From Candidatus Cloacimonadota bacterium (GTDB lineage Bacteria; Hydrothermota; E44-bin80), in assembly GCA_004376305.1 (NCBI GenBank), contig SOKD01000012.1, positions 1-5,633 of the forward strand: 5,633 nt of DNA, given 5' to 3'. Below, piece by piece: positions 1 through 5,514 of the stretch. The notes under the pieces were generated by a model. That model ran no database searches. It had not been told where the DNA came from and saw nothing but the letters and a program-made list of their open reading frames with translations. How positions within the stretch are numbered: the stretch's first letter is position 1; every line of letters starts with the position of its first letter. A program made the position numbers and the translations under genes.

Positions 1-1
1 A

Positions 2-139
2 CTATCACAGTATGGTGTCAGTCCTTTCAAAGTGATCACAAAAGGCTATGGCGAATGGGTTCCTGTTGCCAGCAATGATACAAAACAAGGAAGGCATAAA
101 AACAGACGGGTGGAGATAAAGATAATCTGGGCGGATTGA
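2..139 (+). CDS. OmpA-like C-terminal domain protein, 3' end only
   Basis: Only the last 45 codons are inside the window; the gene begins to the left, and the TGA stop is at 137-139. The tail reads LSQYGVSPFKVITKGYGEW, then PVASNDTKQGRHKNRRVEI and a short end KIIWAD. This matches the end of the OmpA/MotB/Pal peptidoglycan-binding fold: a helix ending in 'L...GV', a strand with 'GYGE..PVASN', and the hallmark 'R..NRRVEI' helix-strand whose arginine contributes to diaminopimelate binding in the family. Such domains anchor outer-membrane or lipoprotein partners non-covalently to peptidoglycan in the periplasm. What lies N-terminal (beta-barrel, lipoprotein signal, TPR or other repeats) cannot be seen, so no gene symbol is given. 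The gene converges on metG. No strong terminator follows its stop directly; the next structured element is near 355-386. The domain call is firm and the full protein identity is unknown. Confidence 0.88.
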   Translation, partial: LSQYGVSPFKVITKGYGEWVPVASNDTKQGRHKNRRVEIKIIWAD

Positions 140-147
140 ACGGCAAC

Positions 148-168
148 AAAGAGTAAAGAGTAAATAGC
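148..168. repeat. Heptamer-period A-rich repeat (AAAGAGT x2, AAATAGC)
   Basis: Three adjacent 7-base units lie just after the OmpA stop: AAAGAGT at 148-154, AAAGAGT at 155-161 and AAATAGC at 162-168. The 16-base string TAAAGAGTAAATAGCA at 154-169 recurs exactly at 271-286. No coding potential is apparent. It belongs with the other heptamer-period tracts in this window. Confidence 0.6.
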
Positions 169-271
169 AACTAATGATAAACGGCCAAAGATGAAAGGCA
201 GCAAAGCAGTAAAGAGCTCCCTTAGAGCTTGCCGAAACGCCAAGGCGATTCCTACCTCTAACGAGGCAAAT

Positions 272-306
272 AAAGAGTAAATAGCAGAAATAAAAGAACA
301 AATAAT
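272..306. repeat. Second heptamer-period A-rich tract
   Basis: Five consecutive 7-base units begin AAAGAGT (272-278) and AAATAGC (279-285). They continue as degenerate copies AGAAATA, AAAGAAC and AAATAAT up to 306. The first two units plus flanks (271-286) are identical to 154-169. Between the two copies (170-270) I see short imperfect palindromes such as agctc/gagct (215-229) and cgcc/ggcg near 238-247, but no gene or convincing structure. Confidence 0.5.
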
Positions 307-336
307 TAATTACTGTTTTGCAGTTAGTCTAAACCA

Positions 337-357
337 TACATCCTACATCGTACATCC
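337..357. repeat. Heptamer tandem repeat TACATC(C/G) x3
   Basis: Three perfect-register 7-base units are present: TACATCC (337-343), TACATCG (344-350) and TACATCC (351-357). The tract lies between the end of metG and the AAATAG-type tracts. The unit sequence differs from the A-rich heptamers but the period is the same. It has no coding function that I can see. Confidence 0.65.
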
Positions 358-386
358 CCGAAGGGAAAAGATTTATCTTTTTCCTT
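355..386. terminator. Possible bidirectional terminator between metG and the OmpA-like gene
   Basis: Two overlapping, mutually exclusive hairpins are visible. A long A/T-rich inverted repeat pairs 361-372 (AAGGGAAAAGAT) with 375-386 (ATCTTTTTCCTT), with one G-T wobble and a very tight loop. On the minus strand, the direction of metG, 366-355 reads TCCC-TTCG-GGGA, a four-pair stem capped by the stable C(UUCG)G tetraloop. The position, 16 bases past the metG stop and between convergent genes, suits a terminator. Neither strand has a clean U-run after the stem: the plus strand has only a CCTTTTCC-type stretch and the minus strand has none. The call is therefore tentative. Confidence 0.35.
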
Positions 387-401
387 TTCCTGTCGTATTT
401 G

Positions 402-2402
402 CTAACTCACCTTTGCGCCACTATCAATATCTTTGTCAATGGTAAGCAGCGTTAGTTTGTTGTCCTTTGTTGCGGCAAGCAGCATTCCATTTGAGTCCAC
501 ACCCCGTATTTTTGCCGGAGCCAAATTCGCAATAACAATAATCTTTTTTCCCACCAACTCTTCAGGAGAATAGTTTTCAGCAATACCAGCAACAATCTGT
601 CTTTTCTCACCACCAATATCGACAATTATTTTTGTGAGTTTTTGCGCGTTTTCAATTTTTTCTGCACTTTCAACAACAGCAACTTTCAATTCAACCTTTT
701 TAAATTCATCTATTGATATTCTATCTGCCATTTTTTTCTCCTCTTCTCCGATCTTTTCTTTTTGAAGCGTTATTATCTCATTCTCAACCTTCCTGAACAG
801 GATTTCAACCTTACCAATCTCTTTATTACCAGGAATTCTCGGTATTCCAACCCTATTCCATTCATTCTTTTCAATATTGAGTATCTTCAAAATCTTCTTT
901 GAGGTAAAGGGAAGGTACGGTTCCATAAGCGAAGCAAGTGCATCGGTAACTTGGATACAAGTGTTAATGGTATTTGCACACTTTTCAGGAGCATTCCTTT
1001 TTGTTTCCCATGGTTTCTCTTTATCGAAATATCTATTTGCTGCTTTTGCAAGATCCATAAGTGTCTTTATTCCCTTCTTGAGCTCAAATTTCTCAATTTT
1101 CTCCTCCATACTTTTCTTTGTTTCATCCAGGAAATGCAGCATTTTATTGTCTTCGTTAGATAACGCTTTGCACAATGGTACACGCGAAGAATAATTGCTT
1201 TTGATAAAGCTCACCGTTCTATTGATAAAGTTACCGAGTATATTAGCCAATTCATTATTCACCTTACTTTGAAAATCATTCCAATCAAACTCGGTGTCCT
1301 TATTTTCAGGTAGATTTACCGCAAGTGCGTATCGCATCAAATCAGGATCAAATAATTCAAGAGTATCCTGTAACCATATCGCTTTTCTCCTGCTTGTAGA
1401 AAACTTGCCTCCCTTGATATTGAGGAATTCATTCGCTGGAATTTCAGATGGAAGCACAAAATCACCATGCGCCATCAGCATTGCAGGCCACACCATAGCA
1501 TGAAATACAATATTATCTTTTCCAATAAAATGAATGAGCCTCGTTTCGGAATCCAGCCAGTAATCTTTCCACCTATCGGGTTTTCCAATTCTCTGTGCCC
1601 ACTCCATTGTTGATGATATGTACCCTATTGGAGCATCAAACCACACATACAGAACCTTCCCTTTTGCCTCCTTTAGAGGAACAGGAATACCCCATGTAAG
1701 ATCTCTTGTTATTGCGCGCGGCTCCAATCCTTCTTTGAACCATCCTTTACAGAATTTTTTTACATTATTCTTCCAATTATCTTTTTTTAAGAGCCATTTC
1801 TCGAGTTGAGGTTGCATGACATCAAGTCGGAAGTACCAGTGTTTTGTCTCTTTTAGTACAGGTGTCCCCCCGCAAATTTTGCATCCTGGTGAAACCAGGT
1901 TTTCCGGATCAAGCCACCTGCCACAACTCTCACACTGGTCACCCCGTGCTTCCTTTGAATCACAGTAAGGGCATGTCCCCTCAATGTATCTGTCTGCAAG
2001 AAACCGATTGCATCGTGGGCAGAAGTACTGTTTTATTGTTTTGTTAACGATGTATTTTTTTTCGTAAATTCTTGTAAAGAAATCCCGAGCATTCTTATGA
2101 TGCAAAGGAGTCGAAGTTCGAGAGAAATTATCGTGCACAATGCCGAATGCTTCAAAGCTTTTCCTAATTTTTTCATGATAATTATCAACAAGCTCCTGGG
2201 GTGATTTCCCTAATTTCTCAGCTTCTATGGTAATTGGAATACCATTTTCATCAGTTCCACAAATGTGTATTGCATCCCTTTTCCGTAATTTCTGATACCG
2301 ATAATAAATATCTCCGGGCAGATAACAACCCGCAAGATGTCCAAGATGGATTGGTCCATTTGCATAGGGCAATGCACTTGTTATAAGTATCTTATTCTTC
2401 AT
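402..2402 (-). CDS. metG: Methionine-tRNA ligase (MetRS) with C-terminal tRNA-binding OB fold
   Basis: The enzyme charges tRNA-Met with methionine using ATP in the cytoplasm, for both initiation and elongation. It is 666 residues long, close to the 677 of E. coli MetG. The class I Rossmann core opens with PYANGPIHLGH (12-22), the HIGH-type signature. A connective insertion carries four CxxC pairs (Cys128/131, 144/147, 157/160, 174/177), the arrangement of the two-zinc-knuckle subtype. The methionine-pocket region LYVWFDAPIGYISS lies at 251-264. The KMSKS loop is KFSTS (333-337) within GGKFSTSRR, a variant typical of the archaeal/Bacteroidota-like subtype. An alpha-helical anticodon-binding domain follows (about 360-540). 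Residues about 560-666 are a Trbp111-like OB fold, used in relatives for dimerisation and tRNA binding. The start overlaps the end of ricT by 11 bases, with only a weak purine-rich AAGAAAG before the ATG, so translation is probably coupled. It is the last gene of the operon. Confidence 0.97.
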   Translation of the reverse strand: MKNKILITSALPYANGPIHLGHLAGCYLPGDIYYRYQKLRKRDAIHICGTDENGIPITIEAEKLGKSPQELVDNYHEKIRKSFEAFGIVHDNFSRTSTPLHHKNARDFFTRIYEKKYIVNKTIKQYFCPRCNRFLADRYIEGTCPYCDSKEARGDQCESCGRWLDPENLVSPGCKICGGTPVLKETKHWYFRLDVMQPQLEKWLLKKDNWKNNVKKFCKGWFKEGLEPRAITRDLTWGIPVPLKEAKGKVLYVWFDAPIGYISSTMEWAQRIGKPDRWKDYWLDSETRLIHFIGKDNIVFHAMVWPAMLMAHGDFVLPSEIPANEFLNIKGGKFSTSRRKAIWLQDTLELFDPDLMRYALAVNLPENKDTEFDWNDFQSKVNNELANILGNFINRTVSFIKSNYSSRVPLCKALSNEDNKMLHFLDETKKSMEEKIEKFELKKGIKTLMDLAKAANRYFDKEKPWETKRNAPEKCANTINTCIQVTDALASLMEPYLPFTSKKILKILNIEKNEWNRVGIPRIPGNKEIGKVEILFRKVENEIITLQKEKIGEEEKKMADRISIDEFKKVELKVAVVESAEKIENAQKLTKIIVDIGGEKRQIVAGIAENYSPEELVGKKIIVIANLAPAKIRGVDSNGMLLAATKDNKLTLLTIDKDIDSGAKVS

Positions 2403-3240
2403 CTTTCTTGGGACGTTTCAAGAAACCCCTACGAGGAAACAATTTCCATTTTCTTTCCGGAAAAGTGAGCTTCGAACGGTGAAATGCTTCTTCGGTATCG
2501 TCCTCAAATCGGACTGTTACTTCTTCCGTGAAAATATTGATTTTTATAATAGCACCTTTCCCCTTCTCTGTTTCAACTTTTGTTCCTATCTTTGGATACT
2601 TCTTTAGTTCAGTTGCATAGAATGCTTCCTCATACGTAAGACAGCACATCAACCTTCCACAAACTCCGGAAATTTTCTGAGGATTGATATTTATGTCCTG
2701 ATTCCTTGCAACTCTGATTGTTACAGGCTGAAATTCTTTGAGAAAAGTTCTGCAGCAAAAAGGACGTCCACATAAGCCAAGTCCCCCAATTCGTTTCGCA
2801 TAGTCCCGTACACCAATTTGCCTCATTTCTATACGTGTCTTGAATGTTGCTGCAAGATCTCTTACAAGGTTTCTGAAATCAATCCTTCCGTCGGCAATAA
2901 AAAAGAATTTAAGCTTATGCCTGTCAAATTGGCATTCAACGTCGATCAGCTTCATTTTAAGGCTATCCTGCACAATCTTTTCCTTACAGAATTCCAAAGC
3001 CTTCTTTTCAAGTTCCTTATTCTTACCCCATTCTTCCAAATCTTGCTCTGTTGCAATTCTTACGATTCGACCTTGAATATATGTATCCTCTATGTAATCC
3101 ACTATGTCAACAACACGTCCGATTGTTTCAATTTCTTCATCGATTTTGGTAATCACGTAGTCCTTCTTCTTAATATTAAGAAGATCCGGATTTGTGAATA
3201 CAATCTTCTGTTTGTCTCGTACACTTACTTCATACAGCAT
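2392..3240 (-). CDS. ricT: PSP1-domain protein, RicT/YaaT family
   Basis: In Bacillus subtilis, RicT (YaaT) forms a complex with RicA and RicF that carries iron-sulfur clusters and directs RNase Y-dependent mRNA maturation, affecting sporulation, competence and biofilm decisions. In this organism the role is inferred from family membership only. The protein has 282 residues. An N-terminal beta-rich part (1-60) includes YVITKIDEEIETIGRVV. The PSP1 C-terminal domain spans about 78-205. Two signature cysteine motifs are intact: GGLGLCGRPFCC (152-163) and SGVCGRLMCC (191-200), giving Cys157/162/163 and Cys194/199/200, with QKIS between them as in YaaT. A KOW-like stretch follows (about 213-250), then a basic-acidic tail. 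The ATG sits directly after the holB TAA with no gap and is preceded by AGAAGGA. The 3' end runs 11 bases into metG. No RicA or RicF gene is in the window. Confidence 0.93.
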   Translation of the reverse strand: MLYEVSVRDKQKIVFTNPDLLNIKKKDYVITKIDEEIETIGRVVDIVDYIEDTYIQGRIVRIATEQDLEEWGKNKELEKKALEFCKEKIVQDSLKMKLIDVECQFDRHKLKFFFIADGRIDFRNLVRDLAATFKTRIEMRQIGVRDYAKRIGGLGLCGRPFCCRTFLKEFQPVTIRVARNQDININPQKISGVCGRLMCCLTYEEAFYATELKKYPKIGTKVETEKGKGAIIKINIFTEEVTVRFEDDTEEAFHRSKLTFPERKWKLFPRRGFLKRPKKDEE

Positions 3241-4275
3241 TTATCCTTCTTTCAATTTGTCGTATACAACATGCGCAATTAATTGCGGATTGACATTCCT
3301 CTTTATGTTAATGATGGAATCCCCTAACAGCTCGATGATTTCTTGCAGTTCCTCATTTGAATATTTCTTTCGAACCGAACGAATATAACTTTCTGAATCA
3401 ACATTGAGCAGCTTGCCTCTTTCTTCAACAACATAAATATCTCTCAAAAGTAGCACGAGGAATTGTAAAAAATGATCAAGAGCTTCTTTATTCGATATCT
3501 CAAGTAGTTTTTCATAATTCATATTGGTAACAAGAGACTTGAAAGATTCCCTCTCCTCCCTCTTCTCTTTATTCACCAATTCATTAATGCGTTTAATACT
3601 GCCTCGAGATAGCATACAGATCAACCGTATCTCCGCATCCGCAAGATTGTAATTGCTTTTTAAATAATCGAACATCTCTTGCTCACTTAATCGTTTGAAC
3701 TGAATTTGCTGACACCGTGAACGAATCGTAGAAAAAAGACGTTCTGGTTCAGATGATGTGAGTATAATTGTCGTATCTCGCGGAGGCTCCTCCAAAAGCT
3801 TTAATAATGCATTTTGCGCTTCTGCTCTCATTGTTTCTGCATCAACAATTATAACAACACGTTTCTTCGCTTCAAATGGTTTCATGAGAAGTGATTCTTC
3901 AATAGTGCGGATATCACCAATGGATATAATTTCTGTTTTTTGATACTCGTGAACTTTCCCTTCTTTCACTAAATCATTCCTTCCCCCTCCTTCTCTTGCT
4001 TTTTTTGGAGCAGGAAACACAACCATTATATCAGGATGAGAGCAGCTATCGATCTTCTTACATGATGAGCATCTTTCGCTCTCTTCAAAACTCGAACATG
4101 AATCTATTTCATGGTTTTTGCAATTCAATGCCCTGGCAAAATTCAATGCCATAATAGTTTTCCCTACACCTTCCGGGCCATGAAAAAGGTAAGCAGAAGC
4201 AATTCTCTCTTTTCGCAATGACCTTTCAAGGAGCTTTTTTGCTTCAGCCTGTCCAATTACGTCATGAAAGCTCAT
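3241..4275 (-). CDS. holB: DNA polymerase III subunit delta' (clamp loader)
   Basis: The delta' subunit is part of the clamp-loader complex that opens and loads the beta sliding clamp at primed DNA. The protein has 344 residues. The N-terminal AAA+ module starts MSFHDVIGQAEAKKLL. It has a complete Walker A, GPEGVGKT (33-40), cysteines of a zinc-knuckle region (Cys52, 60, 69, 72, 78, then HPD), and a Walker B-like VVIIVDAETM (140-149). Next come the family hallmark NALLKLLEEPP (155-165), a sensor-1 region TTIILTSSEPERL, and the SRC motif (Ser186-Arg187-Cys188) of delta'/DnaX. Residues about 200-344 form the lid and C-terminal collar helices. A segment FPAPKKAREGGGRNDLVKEG (87-106) is inserted between HPD and the Walker B region. 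The 344-residue length and the absence of a tau-like tail favour HolB over DnaX. Its ATG overlaps the stop of the upstream EnvC-like gene as ATGA (4275-4272), and it abuts ricT. Confidence 0.93.
   Translation of the reverse strand: MSFHDVIGQAEAKKLLERSLRKERIASAYLFHGPEGVGKTIMALNFARALNCKNHEIDSCSSFEESERCSSCKKIDSCSHPDIMVVFPAPKKAREGGGRNDLVKEGKVHEYQKTEIISIGDIRTIEESLLMKPFEAKKRVVIIVDAETMRAEAQNALLKLLEEPPRDTTIILTSSEPERLFSTIRSRCQQIQFKRLSEQEMFDYLKSNYNLADAEIRLICMLSRGSIKRINELVNKEKREERESFKSLVTNMNYEKLLEISNKEALDHFLQFLVLLLRDIYVVEERGKLLNVDSESYIRSVRKKYSNEELQEIIELLGDSIINIKRNVNPQLIAHVVYDKLKEG
3243..3250 (-). promoter_or_regulatory. Shine-Dalgarno for ricT
   Basis: On the minus strand the last codons of holB read AGAAGGA, then the TAA stop, then the ricT ATG at 3240. 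This is the clearest ribosome binding site of the operon. It fixes the ricT start and shows that termination of HolB translation places ribosomes exactly at ricT. Confidence 0.65.
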
Positions 4276-5438
4276 CTACTCTTTTTGAGGAATGGGATGG
4301 GATCGACGGGTTTTCCGTTCTTACGTATCTCAAAATGGAGTTTTGGACCTTCAAGAGAACCAGTATCTCCAACCGTTCCGATTGTCTGATCCTTCTCCAC
4401 TTCATCTTTCAATTTTACATGTATGGCTTGAAGATGTGCATACAGGCTGTAATAGCCGTGACCATGATCCAGCAATACCACATTACCATAGCCAAGGAAT
4501 CTATCATTATAAACAACTTTCCCTTTCGCTACAGCATGAATAGGAGTACCGAGAGGTGCTTTAATATCAATACCATTATTTTTTACAGTAGTTCCATACT
4601 TCGGATTTATTTGATTCCCAAAGGTTGAAATTATTGTACCCTTGATGGGCCACTTAACATCACCTGCTACCTTCTGGAGGTAATTCTGTGCCCCTTCCCT
4701 CTTCTCTCTTTCCTTTCTTTCTTTCTCCAATCTTGCAATGATATTATTTATCCTTCGAGCTGCCGCAGTCAGTTCACTGCTCAATTGCTCCTGTTTTATT
4801 CTTTTTTGTTTCACCGATTCCAACAAATCAACCTTCTCATTCCTCTTGGAAACAATGAATTTGTGTTCCTTTTCAGCTTCAATATTGATCTTCTTAATCT
4901 CATCAAGGTTCGTTTTCAAGAACTGTCTTTTTGCTTCGAGCTCAGCTTTCAAACCGATAACTTCATTGTATATTCTCTTATCCTGTTGAGCTATTATAGT
5001 TAGATATTCAAATCTCTTTATCGCATCCCCAAACGTTTTCGCCGTCAAAATAAGCTCCATTGTATGCATTCTTCCCTTCTTGTACACTGCACGCAGCCGC
5101 CGATTGAGTATTTTGCTTCTTTCCCTTTTCCGCTCCTCAAGAATGATGATCACATGTTCAGTTTTGTCAATTTCCTTTGAAATAATTTTCTCTTTATTCT
5201 TTAGTGTTTTGAGCAGTCTCTGTGTTAATGTAACCTCCTCATCCATCTTTGACATTGTCTCAAGAATATTTTTCTCAGATTTCTTAAGTTCTTCAGTTTT
5301 TTTCGCCACTTCTTTCATCTTATCACGCAATGCCTGCAACTTTATTTCTTCACCAGCGATCTTATCAGAAAACTCATCAGCAATAACTGTAGAAAATAAA
5401 AAATAGAAAATAGAAAATAGAATAAAAAACTTTCTCAT
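4272..5438 (-). CDS. EnvC-like murein hydrolase activator (coiled coil plus degenerate LytM/M23 domain)
   Basis: EnvC-type proteins are periplasmic activators of cell-wall amidases during daughter-cell separation. From the ATG at 5438 the product has 388 residues. It begins with a signal peptide MRKFFILFSIFYFLFSTVIA (1-20, likely cleavage before DEF). A long Lys/Glu-rich coiled coil follows (about 25-250), including the EnvC-typical RRLRAVYKKGR...LTAKTFGDAIKRFEYL stretch. The LytM/M23 domain covers about 259-383 with the GIDIKAPLGTPIHAVAKGKV, YGNVVLLDHGHGYYSLYAHL and GPKLHFEIRKNGKPVDP blocks. Two zinc ligands of active M23 enzymes look replaced: the first His is Asn288 (NNGID) and the first His of HLH is Lys366 (KLH). 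Asp291, His335 and His368 remain. This resembles the catalytically inactive EnvC fold and suggests an activator, not a peptidase. An in-frame ATG at 5522 exists, but its 28 extra codons run through repeat DNA and would bury the signal peptide, so 5438 is chosen. The gene heads the operon and overlaps holB by 4 bases. Confidence 0.9.
   Translation of the reverse strand: MRKFFILFSIFYFLFSTVIADEFSDKIAGEEIKLQALRDKMKEVAKKTEELKKSEKNILETMSKMDEEVTLTQRLLKTLKNKEKIISKEIDKTEHVIIILEERKRERSKILNRRLRAVYKKGRMHTMELILTAKTFGDAIKRFEYLTIIAQQDKRIYNEVIGLKAELEAKRQFLKTNLDEIKKINIEAEKEHKFIVSKRNEKVDLLESVKQKRIKQEQLSSELTAAARRINNIIARLEKERKEREKREGAQNYLQKVAGDVKWPIKGTIISTFGNQINPKYGTTVKNNGIDIKAPLGTPIHAVAKGKVVYNDRFLGYGNVVLLDHGHGYYSLYAHLQAIHVKLKDEVEKDQTIGTVGDTGSLEGPKLHFEIRKNGKPVDPIPFLKKSR
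5390..5424. repeat. Heptanucleotide tandem repeat inside the signal-peptide codons
   Basis: Five 7-base units run in register on the plus strand: TAGAAAA (5390-5396), TAAAAAA (5397-5403), TAGAAAA (5404-5410), TAGAAAA (5411-5417) and TAGAATA (5418-5424). On the coding minus strand the unit is TTTTCTA. Three units encode FSIFYFL, which is seen in the hydrophobic core of the EnvC-like signal peptide. The unit is the same AAATAG-type heptamer as the tracts near 162-168 and 279-285. Confidence 0.75.
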
Positions 5439-5457
5439 ATATTTACATATATCATAA

Positions 5458-5488
5458 ATTATAAAATAATGCAAGAACAATTTTGCAA
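5458..5488 (-). promoter_or_regulatory. Candidate sigma-70 promoter of the envC-like/holB/ricT/metG operon
   Basis: Reading the minus strand, a perfect TATAAT occurs at 5463-5458 with a TTGCAA at 5488-5483 as a possible -35 box, separated by 19 bases. The spacing is longer than optimal and the -35 match is partial. Transcription would begin around 5451, leaving a leader of about 12 bases before the ATG at 5438. That fits the chosen start and excludes the upstream ATG at 5522. The leader (AATTTATGATATATGTAAAT) shows no Shine-Dalgarno, so initiation may be leader-poor. Confidence 0.4.
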
Positions 5489-5514
5489 CCACGGGGAACA
5501 CAGAGAAACATCTC
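5488..5514. repeat. ACCACGGGG/AACACAGAG degenerate short repeat
   Basis: Nine-base-period units ACCACGGGG (5488-5496) and AACACAGAG (5497-5505) are followed by a poorer third copy (5506-5514). I recall similar 'CCACGGAGAACACAGAG' strings as intergenic filler in many uncultivated bacterial genomes, often beside the CCACAGATTAACAC type that follows here. No coding role is visible. Confidence 0.4.

Noticed and set aside
215..247. Intrinsic terminator for the OmpA-like gene from agctc/gagct or cgcc/ggcg palindromes
   Set aside because: Stems are only 4-5 pairs, one has a 2-base loop, and no U-run follows.
5..301. Two minus-strand reading frames of 98 and 65 codons
   Set aside because: They overlap the OmpA-domain coding sequence and low-complexity repeats, have no recognisable domain and no good ribosome binding site.
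140..401. Small RNA or tRNA gene in the convergent intergenic region
   Set aside because: No cloverleaf, no promoter-like pair of boxes and no conserved motif is visible; repeats account for much of the sequence.
2818..3282. Plus-strand reading frame of 154 codons
   Set aside because: It is antisense to ricT, which has unmistakable family motifs; its Phe/Leu/Cys-rich product resembles no family.
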